A stretch of 64,000 bases of DNA from Micromonospora violae (GTDB taxonomy: Bacteria > Actinomycetota > Actinomycetes > Mycobacteriales > Micromonosporaceae). The notes beneath the pieces are model-generated. The model was not told the origin of the DNA, did no database searches, and saw only the letters and a list, made by a program, of their open reading frames with translations. The stretch is taken from NCBI RefSeq assembly GCF_004217135.1, contig NZ_SHKK01000001.1, positions 310,001 through 374,000 on the forward strand, given 5' to 3'. The position numbers and the translations under genes are program-made. Shown here piece after piece: positions 25,283-33,575 of the stretch. Each line of letters starts with the position of its first letter. The stretch's first letter is position 1.

Positions 25283-26757
25283 CCGCCGCCGGCCCGACGC
25301 CCACCCGTCGGGCCTGGGCCGGCCGGTCGCCGGTGCTCGGGCTGCGAGGGCGGCTCATGGCGATCGGTGTGCTCGGCCTCACCGTCGGGCTGGCCCTGGG
25401 CGGGGTGGTGCTGCTCGGCACGCTCGGATTCGTGCTCCAGCGCACCGTCGACACCGAGGCGTTCCGCACCGCCGACGCCGTCGCCCTGCTCGCCGCCGAG
25501 GACGCGTTGCCGGATCCGCTGCCGGTGGCCGGCGGGCAGGTCCGGGTGCAGGTCGTCGACGGGCAGGGGCGGATCAGGGCGGCCTCGATCGACGCCGACC
25601 GGCTGGTGCCGATGGTCCGTCCGGAGCGACTGGACCGCGACGGTCGGCAGCGGTTCGAGGTGCCGTCCGAGCGGGTCGGACTCGTCGGCCCGGTCCGCGT
25701 GGTCGCCGTACCCACCGGCACCGCGGCCGACCCGCTCACCGTGCTGGTCGCCCGCTCGATGGCCGACGTGCGGCACAGCACCCATGTGGTCCGGACCATC
25801 CTGCTGGTGGCGTTCCCGCTGCTGGTGGCCGTGCTGGCCGGGGTGGCGTGGCGGGTGGTGGGCGCGACGCTGCGACCGGTCGAGGCGTTACGTCGAGGTG
25901 CCGAGGAGATCACCGGGAGGGCCGGCACCGGCCGGCTGCCGGTGCCGGCGTCGGCCGACGAGATCCACCGCCTGGCGGTCACCCTCAACGGCATGCTGGA
26001 CCGGTTGGAGTCCGCCCGCGCCCGGCAGCGCGCCTTCGTGTCCGACGCCGCACATGAACTGCGCAGCCCGTTGACGAACATCCGGACGGAGCTGGAGGTG
26101 GCCCAGCGCCTGGCCGACCGGACGGACTGGACGGCGGTGACCGCCAACCTGCTCGCCGACACCGAACGGCTGAGCCGGTTGGTCGACGATCTCCTGCTGC
26201 TGGCCCGCCTGGACGAGGCGCCGCCGGCCCGGGGTGCCGCCCCGGTGGAGCTGGGCGCGTTGCTGACCGAGGTCGCCGCCCGCTACCCGTCGCCGCCGGT
26301 GCGGGTGGTGCCGCCGGCCGGCCCGCTCTGGACGATCGGCACCGTCGAGGAACTGCGTCGCGTGCTCGCCAACCTGGTCGACAACGCGGTCCGGCATGCG
26401 TACGCCAGTGTCGTGCTGACGGCCGAGGCAGCGGGACCGACGGACGGGCCCGCTGTCGGGGCGTACCACCTGGTGACGGTGACCGACGACGGCCCCGGCA
26501 TCCCGGCGGCGGACCGGGTACGCGTCTTCGGCCGGTTCACCCGTCTGGATGACGGAAGGGCGCGCGACGACGGGGGCGCCGGCCTGGGGCTGGCGATCGT
26601 ACGGGAGTTGGTGCGGCGCGCGGGCGGCACCATCACCCTGACCGACGCGCCGGAGCACGGGCTACGGGTGTGCCTGCTGCTGCCGGCGTTGCCGGCCCAG
26701 GACGGCCAAGCGCTGACCTCCCATGACGCCGCCCTGCCCCCACCCGCCCAACGGTGA
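25279..26757 (+). CDS. Sensor histidine kinase
   Basis: A 492-residue membrane kinase. Transmembrane helix 1 is LMAIGVLGLTVGLALGGVVL. An extracytoplasmic domain of about 110 residues is followed by helix 2 (ILLVAFPLLVAVLAGVAWRV), a HAMP-like linker, the phospho-acceptor H259 in FVSDAAHELRSPLTNIRTEL, and the ATPase domain with N box (VLANLVDNAVRHAY), G1 (VTDDGPGIP) and G2 (DDGGAGLGLAIVRELV). The GTG start overlaps the response regulator stop. The last 25 residues are encoded by the first unit of a tandem repeat that continues past the stop codon (26680-26936). Confidence 0.92.
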   Translation: MTAAGPTPTRRAWAGRSPVLGLRGRLMAIGVLGLTVGLALGGVVLLGTLGFVLQRTVDTEAFRTADAVALLAAEDALPDPLPVAGGQVRVQVVDGQGRIRAASIDADRLVPMVRPERLDRDGRQRFEVPSERVGLVGPVRVVAVPTGTAADPLTVLVARSMADVRHSTHVVRTILLVAFPLLVAVLAGVAWRVVGATLRPVEALRRGAEEITGRAGTGRLPVPASADEIHRLAVTLNGMLDRLESARARQRAFVSDAAHELRSPLTNIRTELEVAQRLADRTDWTAVTANLLADTERLSRLVDDLLLLARLDEAPPARGAAPVELGALLTEVAARYPSPPVRVVPPAGPLWTIGTVEELRRVLANLVDNAVRHAYASVVLTAEAAGPTDGPAVGAYHLVTVTDDGPGIPAADRVRVFGRFTRLDDGRARDDGGAGLGLAIVRELVRRAGGTITLTDAPEHGLRVCLLLPALPAQDGQALTSHDAALPPPAQR

Positions 26758-26936
26758 CCCGTTGCCGGCGTTGCCGGCCTTGTCGGCCGGGGACGGCCGT
26801 GGGTTGACGCCCCGTGACCGTGCGCCCTCCCCCCATCCGCCCGACGACGGCCCGTTGCCGGCCTTGCCGGTTGGGGACAGCCAACGGTTGACCGTGCGTG
26901 ACGGCGCGCCCTCCCCCATCCGCCCGACGACGGCCC
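26680..26936 (+). repeat. Three degenerate tandem copies of the kinase 3' end
   Basis: Unit 1 (about 26680-26760) is the end of the kinase gene. Unit 2 is 26761-26853 (93 bp) and unit 3 is 26854-26936. Each starts with a GTTGCCGG-type run (CTGCCGG in unit 1) and ends with a CCACCCGCCC / CCATCCGCCCGACGACGG-type block. Units 2 and 3 are no longer readable in the kinase frame. The remainder, 26937-27264, shows no convincing gene; a short stretch at about 27131-27165 could encode a helix-turn-helix-like start but is not supported. Confidence 0.6.
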
Positions 26937-27264
26937 TTTGCTCTGCACCCGCGGGTGCGACAGCTACGTAACGTGAGCCTCGTTGGCGCCCGCCGAAGCG
27001 ACAGCCGTGACGTTTTAGCTGGTCAATCGAGGTGGTGCATATAGGCAAGCAGAGCAAAGGCTTGGTGTGAGGGGTGAAAGGGTGCCTTGGGCGTTGCGGT
27101 TTGTAACGATGTGTCGCGGCTGGCTTGTCAGCCGACTGGCTCACGCTGAGTGAGGTCGGCAGGCTGGGTCGAGGTCTGGCGGGCCAGGGTGTGGCGGGCC
27201 AGGGTGTGCGGGCCGAACCGGGCCGGGGTGGGGGTGGCGCGGCAGGGCGGGCGGGGCGGTGGGG

Positions 27265-28986
27265 TCAGCGGCGGTGGGTGCAGACCTGCGGGGAACGGGC
27301 CACAGTGTCGGTGGACCAGGCGACAGCGACGGTGAAGCAGAAGTCGTTGGTGCGGTTGAGCGCGTAGACGACGAAGCTGGTGGTGCCGGCGGGCAACGTC
27401 GCGAAGATGTTGTGCTCCTGGCCGGTGCGGCCGCCCGCGATGATCACCGGGCCTTCGCTGCCGGCCGGGTAGGTCCAGTTCAGCGCGATGCTGTCCCGGG
27501 CGTCGCGGAGGGTCACCGCGCTGGGTGGGCTGCCGGGTGGTGCCGCGGCGGCGGTCGACGTGGGTTTCGTGCCGCCGGGTGCGGGCGCGGTGCTGGCCGA
27601 CGAGTCGGCGGTGGGGGAGGCGGTGGCCGGCGGCGGGGTCGGCTCGTCGTCGCCGTCGACCCGGGCCACCCCGGCGATCACCGCCGCCGCGCCGAGGAGC
27701 ACCACGACCACGCCCGCGACCAGCACCGGCACCAGCCGGTTGCGCTGCTCCGGTGGGGCGCGGTGCACGGGCACCGGCAGCAACCGCGACGGCGTGTACG
27801 GCTCGACCGGCCCATACAGGTCCGACCGTGCCCGCGAGTCGGACGACACGCGCGGATCAGGCGACGGGTACGGGTCGGACGACGCGTGTGGACCAGACGA
27901 CGGGTACGGGTCGGGCGACGCGTGTGGACCAGACGACGGGTACGGGTCGGGCGACGCGTACGGGTCGGGCGGTGGGGGCGGGTCGGTGGGGGCGGTGGGC
28001 CGGTGCAGCCGGTACACCCCGGGCTGCTCCTCCAGGCCACCGGCCAGCCCCACCACCGACGGGGGCACCGGAGGGTCGGCGGGGTGGGGCGAGGAGTCCG
28101 GTTCAGACGACCATCCGCCTCCGGTCGATCCGACCGCCTCGTCCGAGGGCGACCGGGGGTTCGGAACCGCCCCGCCGTGGTGGGCCGCGGCCGCTAGCGG
28201 GTGGTAGCCGGATTCGGCCGGCCCGTCGTCGTGCGGTGGGACGCGGGCCGCCGGCACGACCGGGGTGTCCCGAGCCGTGGGCGGGTTGTCGGCGCAGACG
28301 TGGTCGGGATTCGCCGCCGCCCGGGCCAGGGCCGCCACCTGCGTGGCCAGCGGGTCGTCGGCGGCCAGATGCTGTCGGCACAGCTCACGGGCGAGCGCCA
28401 GGTTGTCGTGTGCCTCGGCGAACTGCCCACAGTCGCGCTGCATCGCCCCGAGCCGCGCCAGCATTTTGATGCCGCTGGGGTGTCCGTCGCCATACACCTC
28501 GCGGTGCAGTTCCCAGGCGTCCTGGAGGCGGTCGCGGGCCACCGTGCACTGGCCGCGCGCGTATTCGACGGTGGCCAGGTCGGCGTGCGCGGCGAGCACC
28601 CGCAGCGACTCCGGGCCGTCCTGCGCGGTCAGCTCGATGATGACTTCCTGGTAGAGCCGAGCCGCCCGGGAGTGACTGCCGACCCGGTGCAGCACCGCGG
28701 CCAGGGTCGCCGCGGCGGCCACCGTGCGCGGGTCGGCGCGGCCGTGCAGGCGGGTGGTGGCCGCGTACGCGAAGGCGGCCCAGCCCCGGGCCGAGTGCGG
28801 CTCACCGAGGGCGATCAGCACCCGTGCCTGGAGGCTGGCCGCCTCGGCCAGTTCGGGGGTGGCGTTGGCCGGGCGGGGGTCGGCGTCGGTGAGCGCGTCG
28901 GACAGCAACTGCTGTGCGCCGGCCAGATCGCCGGAGGACACGAGGTGGTGCGCCTGATCAGTCAGTTCACCGAAGCCGGAAGACAC
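27265..28986 (-). CDS. TPR-repeat protein with proline-rich linker and one membrane helix
   Basis: A 573-residue protein. Residues 1-230 form TPR-like helical repeats (LTDQAHHLVSSGDLAGAQQL, AARLYQEVIIELTAQDGPES, ARDRLQDAWELHREVYGDGH). A Pro/Ser/Asp-rich cytoplasmic linker contains three 12-residue repeats of the PDPYPSSGPHAS type. A single membrane helix (LVPVLVAGVVVVLLGAAAVI) and a Thr/Pro/Ala-rich spacer lead to a C-terminal beta domain resembling fibronectin type III (DSIALNWTYPAGSEGPVII, NRTNDFCFTVAVAW). The topology suggests the TPR part is inside and the beta domain outside. Its partner is unknown. Confidence 0.75.
   Translation of the reverse strand: MSSGFGELTDQAHHLVSSGDLAGAQQLLSDALTDADPRPANATPELAEAASLQARVLIALGEPHSARGWAAFAYAATTRLHGRADPRTVAAAATLAAVLHRVGSHSRAARLYQEVIIELTAQDGPESLRVLAAHADLATVEYARGQCTVARDRLQDAWELHREVYGDGHPSGIKMLARLGAMQRDCGQFAEAHDNLALARELCRQHLAADDPLATQVAALARAAANPDHVCADNPPTARDTPVVPAARVPPHDDGPAESGYHPLAAAAHHGGAVPNPRSPSDEAVGSTGGGWSSEPDSSPHPADPPVPPSVVGLAGGLEEQPGVYRLHRPTAPTDPPPPPDPYASPDPYPSSGPHASPDPYPSSGPHASSDPYPSPDPRVSSDSRARSDLYGPVEPYTPSRLLPVPVHRAPPEQRNRLVPVLVAGVVVVLLGAAAVIAGVARVDGDDEPTPPPATASPTADSSASTAPAPGGTKPTSTAAAAPPGSPPSAVTLRDARDSIALNWTYPAGSEGPVIIAGGRTGQEHNIFATLPAGTTSFVVYALNRTNDFCFTVAVAWSTDTVARSPQVCTHRR
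27854..27961 (-). repeat. Three 36-bp in-frame tandem repeats in the TPR gene
   Basis: Units at 27854-27889, 27890-27925 and 27926-27961; the last two differ only at the end. Each encodes 12 residues of the linker, so copy number could vary without breaking the frame. Confidence 0.75.
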
Positions 28987-29043
28987 GCCCCATCGTGCTC
29001 ATCTGACGACGGTAAGTACAAGACCCGCGCCGGTGCCGATCGG

Positions 29044-29496
29044 TCAGGATCCGGTCAGGTGCTCGGCCAGGGTCTCGCTGATTCGGCGCAGCTGGTCGAT
29101 CTGGGCGGGGCTCAACGCGTCGAACAGGTGTCGGCGTACCCCCTCGACGTGGCCGGGTGCGGCGGCCGCGAGGGTGGCGAAACCCTCATCGGTGAGCAGC
29201 GCGATCTGCCCGCGCCGGTCGGTGGGGCAGTCCTCGCGGCGCACCCAGCCGGCGGCCTCCAGTCGGGCCACGGCGTGCGAGAGCCGGCTGCGGGACGACC
29301 CCGCAGCCTGGGCCAGTTGGCTCATGCGCAGTTGACGGCCGGGGGCCTCGGAGAGTTGGACCAGGATCTCGTAGTACGCGTGCGGCATGCCCGCGTCGCG
29401 TTGCAACTCGCGGTCGAGAGTGTCCATCAGCACCCGCGACGCGGTGAGGTACGCGCGCCAGGTGCGTTGCTCGTCGGGGTCCAGCCAGCGGGTCAT
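29044..29496 (-). CDS. MarR-family transcriptional regulator
   Basis: A 150-residue winged-helix repressor: an N-terminal dimerisation helix (WRAYLTASRVLMDTLDRELQ), recognition region (MSQLAQAAGSSRSRLSHAVA) and wing (AAGWVRREDCPTDRRGQIAL). I chose the ATG at 29496; two in-frame ATGs lie 9-12 bp upstream. It is divergent from a VOC-family gene, and the 14-bp perfect palindrome between them is almost certainly its operator. MarR proteins usually respond to small aromatic or electrophilic ligands. Confidence 0.88.
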   Translation of the reverse strand: MTRWLDPDEQRTWRAYLTASRVLMDTLDRELQRDAGMPHAYYEILVQLSEAPGRQLRMSQLAQAAGSSRSRLSHAVARLEAAGWVRREDCPTDRRGQIALLTDEGFATLAAAAPGHVEGVRRHLFDALSPAQIDQLRRISETLAEHLTGS

Positions 29497-29518
29497 GACG
29501 GCCATCATACCCCGATTA

Positions 29519-29532
29519 GTTGAACGTTCAAC
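29519..29532. promoter_or_regulatory. Perfect 14-bp palindrome, probable MarR operator
   Basis: GTTGAACGTTCAAC lies about 23 bp before both divergent starts (marR at 29496, VOC gene at 29555). A dyad of this kind between a MarR gene and its divergent target is the usual arrangement for joint repression. Confidence 0.65.
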
Positions 29533-29554
29533 AAAAGCGCGCTAGTCTCGGGTC

Positions 29555-30091
29555 ATGGGTATTCATCGACTCAACCACGCGGTCCTCTACGTCAGTGACC
29601 TCGCCCGCAGCGTCGCGTTCTACCGCGACGTGCTGGGCTTCCGCCCGGTGGCGATGACCCCGGACGGCTTCCGGGGCGCCACCTTCCTCCAGGCCCCCGA
29701 CTCCACCAACGACCACGACCTCGGCCTCTTCGAGATCGGCGCGGCCGCCGGGCGGTCCACCGCCGGGCGGTCCACCGCCGGTCGGTCCACCGTCGGCCTT
29801 TACCACCTCGCCTGGGAGGTGGACACGCTCGACGAGCTGGCCGCCACCGCCGAACGGCTCGCCGCCGCCGGCGCACTGGTCGGCACGTCGGACCACGGCA
29901 CCACCAAGAGCCTCTACGGCAAGGACCCGGACGGTCTGGAGTTCGAGGTGGTCTGGCTGATACCGGCCGACCTGCTCGACGACGCCGCACTGGCGGCCCG
30001 CAAGCAGATCGGTCGGCTCGACCTGGACGCCGAGCGGCAGCGTTACGGCGGGCAGACCCGGGGCGGGGTGGGGATCTCCGTCCCGGCCTGA
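29555..30091 (+). CDS. VOC-superfamily (glyoxalase/ring-cleavage dioxygenase-like) protein
   Basis: A 178-residue protein with paired vicinal-oxygen-chelate motifs. The first is IHRLNHAVLYVSDLARSVAF with RDVLGFRPV; the second is VGLYHLAWEVDTLDELAATA, then DHGTTKSLYGKDPDGLEFEV. The metal ligands fit His (NHA), His (YHLAWEV) and Glu (LEFEV). Such enzymes cleave catechols or inactivate reactive small molecules. Inserted between the two modules is a GRSTA repeat from three 15-bp DNA units. It is divergent from marR and presumably controlled by it. The substrate is unknown. Confidence 0.85.
   Translation: MGIHRLNHAVLYVSDLARSVAFYRDVLGFRPVAMTPDGFRGATFLQAPDSTNDHDLGLFEIGAAAGRSTAGRSTAGRSTVGLYHLAWEVDTLDELAATAERLAAAGALVGTSDHGTTKSLYGKDPDGLEFEVVWLIPADLLDDAALAARKQIGRLDLDAERQRYGGQTRGGVGISVPA
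29747..29791 (+). repeat. Three 15-bp in-frame repeats in the VOC gene
   Basis: Units 29747-29761 and 29762-29776 are identical; 29777-29791 has one change. They encode AGRST three times in a loop between the two VOC modules. Confidence 0.8.
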
Positions 30092-30115
30092 CTGTCCGTA
30101 CGGTAGAACGGACCG

Positions 30116-30997
30116 ATGCCGACCGACCGGACCACCGATTTCCTCCGCGAGCTGCTGGTCCGCCAGTTGACGACCTGGCTGCCCGCGGCCCTGCACCGCT
30201 CCCGGCGGGCCACCGTCGCCGTCGCGGGCGCCGACGCGAGCAGCGCGGAGGCCGCGCTGCGCCTGGTCGCCGGGTACGGCGACCAGGTGCGCGGCCGGCA
30301 GGTGACGGTGCTGCTGCTGTCCGCCGCCGCCGATCTGCCGGCCCGACTCGGCCCGATTGAGGCGGAGTTGCCCGCCGAGGTCACCGTGCACCTGCTGCCC
30401 GGCGACCCGTATCGTCTGCCGGTCGCGGTGAAGGCCGCCGGGGCGGCCGGCGCGCCGCTGTTCTCCTTCGTGGACCTGCCCGGCGCGGTGACGCCGAAGC
30501 TGCTCACCGCCGCGACCAACGGCCGGGCCGGTGAGCTGCTGCTGCACACCGGCGACAGCGCCCGAGACGTGCTCGTCTCCGCCGGCTTCCCCCTGGTCGC
30601 CGAGGTGGCGCCGGTGCTGCCGGACGGCGTGCCCGCCGGTGTGCTCGCGTTCGGCAGCCGCTCCGACCGCAGTCTGGAGGCGGTCCGTGAGGCGCTCTGG
30701 GCGGTCGGCGCGGACCTCGGCGTGCGCTACCGCGACCCCCTCGACCCGACCGGCACGACGGTCGACGTGGTCGGCGAACCCGACCTCGAACCGCTGGCCC
30801 ACGAGCTGCTGGCCGAGTTGCGGGCGGGCGGGTCGCGGCCGGTCACCGAGCTGCGCCGACACACCCTCACCGCGACCGTCTACCGGGCGGCCGACGCCAA
30901 CCAGGCGCTCGCTGACCTGCTCGACGCCGGCGAGGTGCGGCGGGAACGCGAGTCCGGGCGGCTGGCCGGCGACGAGATCATCACTGCGGCGCGCTGA
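30116..30997 (+). CDS. Conserved hypothetical protein, alpha/beta fold
   Basis: A 293-residue soluble protein I cannot name. The N-terminal two-thirds alternates helices with hydrophobic strands (ATVAVAGADASSAEAALRLV, QVTVLLLSAAADLPARLG, EVTVHLLPGDPYRLPVAVKA, GAPLFSFVDLP), like a Rossmann-type or nucleotidyl-binding domain. The last 60 residues (VTELRRHTLTATVYRAADAN, then QALADLLDAGEVRRERESGR) resemble a winged helix. It starts 24 bp after the VOC gene and may share its transcript. It is followed by a strong terminator. Confidence 0.6.
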   Translation: MPTDRTTDFLRELLVRQLTTWLPAALHRSRRATVAVAGADASSAEAALRLVAGYGDQVRGRQVTVLLLSAAADLPARLGPIEAELPAEVTVHLLPGDPYRLPVAVKAAGAAGAPLFSFVDLPGAVTPKLLTAATNGRAGELLLHTGDSARDVLVSAGFPLVAEVAPVLPDGVPAGVLAFGSRSDRSLEAVREALWAVGADLGVRYRDPLDPTGTTVDVVGEPDLEPLAHELLAELRAGGSRPVTELRRHTLTATVYRAADANQALADLLDAGEVRRERESGRLAGDEIITAAR

Positions 30998-31017
30998 GCG
31001 CCGCCCCCTACACGCCG

Positions 31018-31050
31018 AGCGGGGTGCCGGTGAATCACCGGCACCCCGCT
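31018..31050. terminator. Bidirectional hairpin terminator
   Basis: A 15-bp perfect stem, AGCGGGGTGCCGGTG / CACCGGCACCCCGCT, with an AAT loop, between two convergent genes. Confidence 0.75.
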
Positions 31051-31065
31051 CGACCCCCGGGATGC

Positions 31066-31245
31066 TTACGACCGGGACTTGTCCTGCTTCCAGGACAGCG
31101 GACCGGGCAGGTCGACCCGGTGCGCGCGCGCCCTGGAGTTCCAGGACCAGCGACCGATCTTGATGCTCCACGAGGAGAAGCCATTCTCGGTGAAGTTCAG
31201 AATGAGCGGACCGAACTTCTTGCGCTTGCGAAACATGAGGCCCAT
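31066..31245 (-). CDS. DUF4236-domain small protein
   Basis: A 59-residue basic protein, MGLMFRKRKKFGPLILNFTE then NGFSSWSIKIGRWSWNSRAR, which is the DUF4236 pattern (FRKR...LG.L.LN.....G.S.S...G). The family's function is unknown. The start at 31245 follows GGGGAG. It is a single gene. Confidence 0.75.
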   Translation of the reverse strand: MGLMFRKRKKFGPLILNFTENGFSSWSIKIGRWSWNSRARAHRVDLPGPLSWKQDKSRS

Positions 31246-31363
31246 CGGAGGACTCCCCTCTTCACCGTTCCCTGCCGTGTCGGGATCGAACATTCCCGAA
31301 CCGGCACTTTCTGAAACCCGCTCGCTGTCCGTCCTGGACGGTGCGAATCGAGCACTCCAATCT

Positions 31364-31378
31364 CTATCCATCAGATAG
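31364..31378. promoter_or_regulatory. Inverted repeat CTATC-N5-GATAG before the leader peptide
   Basis: A short dyad about 115 bp upstream of the leader-peptide start and 118 bp upstream of the divergent DUF4236 start. It is placed where an operator of the organosulfur operon would be expected, but nothing proves binding. Confidence 0.25.
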
Positions 31379-31492
31379 GTGTTGCGGCACGGTAAACGCT
31401 GCTCGCAGCGCTTTGTAACATCGCCAGCGACAGAAGTCTCATCTTCTGGAAGGCCATTGACGCCCCGTTCCGGTCCCGGGCAGCATGGGGTC

Positions 31493-31570
31493 ATGTCGCA
31501 GCGGGATGAGCTTCTCCTCACCGCTCGTGTGCACGTCGACCTGGTCCGGCACGCGAGCGCGCTCTGTTGA
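31493..31570 (+). CDS. Putative leader peptide of a sulfur-uptake operon
   Basis: A 25-residue open frame, 131 bp before the ABC-transporter operon. The core LLTARVHVDLVRHASALC followed directly by the stop matches the pattern of actinomycete leader peptides found ahead of sulfur-assimilation and sulfonate genes: an R..HVDL.R.(A/S)SALC ending. In such leaders a Cys codon near the end lets ribosome stalling report cysteine shortage, giving cis-control of the downstream genes. Here the Cys codon is the last before TGA. The start ATG (31493) has only a weak site (GGGGTC). The frame is too short for most gene finders. Confidence 0.6.
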   Translation: MSQRDELLLTARVHVDLVRHASALC

Positions 31571-31701
31571 GCTGACCGGTCCACCCGGCTCGGCTCCAGC
31601 GCCGCATTCCCACCGCCCGCCCGCTCAACGCGGAGCAGCGTGCCGTCACGCCCTCACCCGGGCGCCCCCACTTCCCTCGTGGTCAGATCAGGAGACTATT
31701 C

Positions 31702-32733
31702 ATGTCCCCACCCCGTCGTGCCATTCTGCGTACCCTTGTCGCCGCTGCCGCGCTCGTCGTACTCGCTCCCACCGCCGGCTGCGGCAGCGGCGCGGCGGCC
31801 GGCGGCGCGCAGACCACCGAGCTGCGCTACCAGGGCTCGGTCGGTCAGGTCACCCTCCCCGAACTCGCCGCCGACCTCGGCTACCTCGGCGACGTCCGAC
31901 TCAAGTGGATCGGCAACGTCACCGGCGGCCCGCAGGACATCCAGGCCACGGCCACCGGGCAGAGCGACGTCGGCGGCGCATTCAACGGCGCCATCGTCAA
32001 GCTCGCCGCCGCCAACGCCCCGATCACCGCCGTGGTCAGCTACTACGGCTCCGACGCGCAGACCTTCCAGGGCTACTACGTGCGCGACGACAGCCCGATC
32101 CGCGGCCCCCGCGACCTGATCGGCAAGAAGGTCGGCATGAACACCCTCGGCGCGCACGCCGAGGCCGTGCTCAAGACTTGGCTCGCTCGCGGCGGTCTCA
32201 CCCCCGCCGAGATCAAGCAGGTCGAACTGGTCGCGCTGCCACCGGTCAACACCGAGCAGTCACTGCGCCAGCAGCAGATCGATGTCGCGGTGCTCGGTGG
32301 GGTGATCCGCGACAAGGCGGTCGCCAGCGGCGGCATCCGCACCATCTTCACCGACTACGAACTGCTCGGCGCGTTCAGCGGGGGTGCCTACGTCTTCCGC
32401 GACGATTTCATCAAGCGCAACCCGGAGACCGTCAAGACTTTCGTCACCGGGGTCGGCAAGGCCATCGAGTGGGCCCGCACCCAACCCCGGGAGACGGTCG
32501 CCGCCCGGATGCGCGACATCATCGCCAAGCGGGGTCGCAACGAGGACCCGTCGCTGGTCGCGTACTGGAAGAGCAGCGGCGTCGCCGGCCGTGGCGGCCT
32601 GATTAACGAGGAGGAGTTCGGCACCTGGATCGACTGGCTCGCCGCCGAGGGCGAGCTCAAGGGCGACCGTCCGAAGCCCGGTGACATCTACACCAATCGG
32701 TTCAACCCCTTCGCGGACGGGGGCAGCGCATGA
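31702..32733 (+). CDS. ABC transporter substrate-binding lipoprotein (SsuA/TauA/nitrate type)
   Basis: A 343-residue binding protein with a signal peptide and lipobox (VVLAPTAGC), then an NMT1/SsuA-type fold: LRYQGSVGQVTLPELAADLG, GPQDIQATATGQSDVGGAFN, LIGKKVGMNTLGAHAEAVLK, TEQSLRQQQIDVAVLGGVIR. It captures a small organic anion, most likely a sulfonate or related sulfur compound given the downstream monooxygenase. The ATG at 31702 has AGGAGA. It overlaps the ATPase gene by 4 bp and heads a six-gene operon. Confidence 0.88.
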   Translation: MSPPRRAILRTLVAAAALVVLAPTAGCGSGAAAGGAQTTELRYQGSVGQVTLPELAADLGYLGDVRLKWIGNVTGGPQDIQATATGQSDVGGAFNGAIVKLAAANAPITAVVSYYGSDAQTFQGYYVRDDSPIRGPRDLIGKKVGMNTLGAHAEAVLKTWLARGGLTPAEIKQVELVALPPVNTEQSLRQQQIDVAVLGGVIRDKAVASGGIRTIFTDYELLGAFSGGAYVFRDDFIKRNPETVKTFVTGVGKAIEWARTQPRETVAARMRDIIAKRGRNEDPSLVAYWKSSGVAGRGGLINEEEFGTWIDWLAAEGELKGDRPKPGDIYTNRFNPFADGGSA

Positions 32734-33575
32734 GCACCGACAAGATCCTCTTCGATCGGGTGAGCAAGACCTTCCCGGTCCGCGCCGGCCGGCGAGGCGG
32801 CGCCGGCGCGGTCACCGCGCTGGACGAGGTCACCCTCGGGGTACGCCCCGGCGAGTTCCTGGTCGTCGTCGGCCCCAGCGGCTGCGGCAAGTCCACCCTG
32901 CTCGACCTGCTCGGTGGGCTCACCCAGCCGACCGCGGGGCAGGTGCTCGTCGACGGTCGCCCGGTCACCGGTCCCGGCCTGGACCGGGGCATCGTCTTCC
33001 AACAGTACGCGCTGCTGCCCTGGCGCACTGCGGCCGGCAACGTCGCGTTCGGACTGGAGGCCAAGGGGGTGCCCCGGGCCGAACGTGCCGCCCTGATCGA
33101 GCACCACCTCGACCTGGTGGGTCTGCGCGGGTTCGCCGACCGCTACCCGCACGAGCTGTCCGGCGGGATGAAGCAGCGGGTGGCCATCGCCCGCAGCCTC
33201 GCGTACGACCCGGACGTGCTGCTGATGGACGAGCCGTTCGCCGCCCTGGACGCGCAGACCCGAGACTTGTTGCAGGACGAGTTGGTGCGGATCTGGGCCC
33301 GTACCGGCAAGACGATCGTGTTCATCACCCACGGCATCGACGAGGCCGTCCACCTGGGTCAGCGGGTGGCGGTCCTGACGTCCCGCCCCGGGCGGCTCAA
33401 ACAGGTCATCGACATCGACCTCGGCGACCGGGACGCGGTCGAGGACGTCCGCTCCACCGACGAGTTCCGCCACCACCGCCACCAGATCTGGACCCTGCTG
33501 CGCGACGAGGTGCGGGCCGCCCAGGCGGCCGAGGGCACCGGCGTCCGCCATCCCGAGGAGGCCCGCGTTGGTTGA
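32730..33575 (+). CDS. ABC transporter ATPase (SsuB/TauB type)
   Basis: A 281-residue ATPase powering the importer. Walker A is VVVGPSGCGKSTLLDLLGG, the Q loop is FQQYALLPWRTA, the signature is LSGGMKQRVAIARSL, Walker B is DVLLMDEPFAALD and the switch is FITHGIDEAVHLG. The PW after the Q loop is typical of nitrate/sulfonate/taurine transporters. It overlaps both neighbours (4 bp upstream, 8 bp downstream). Confidence 0.93.
   Translation: MSTDKILFDRVSKTFPVRAGRRGGAGAVTALDEVTLGVRPGEFLVVVGPSGCGKSTLLDLLGGLTQPTAGQVLVDGRPVTGPGLDRGIVFQQYALLPWRTAAGNVAFGLEAKGVPRAERAALIEHHLDLVGLRGFADRYPHELSGGMKQRVAIARSLAYDPDVLLMDEPFAALDAQTRDLLQDELVRIWARTGKTIVFITHGIDEAVHLGQRVAVLTSRPGRLKQVIDIDLGDRDAVEDVRSTDEFRHHRHQIWTLLRDEVRAAQAAEGTGVRHPEEARVG

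Noticed and set aside
23409..26162. 917-residue minus-strand frame
   Set aside because: Only the part below 24530 is the LolA-like gene; the rest is antisense to the two-component system.
27125..27367. Small plus-strand frame starting SADWLTLSEVGRL, like an excisionase/MerR start
   Set aside because: The resemblance stops after about 13 residues and the rest is Gly-rich repeat translation; at best a relic.
29528..31171. 547-residue minus-strand frame
   Set aside because: Antisense of the VOC and hypothetical genes; no recognisable domain.
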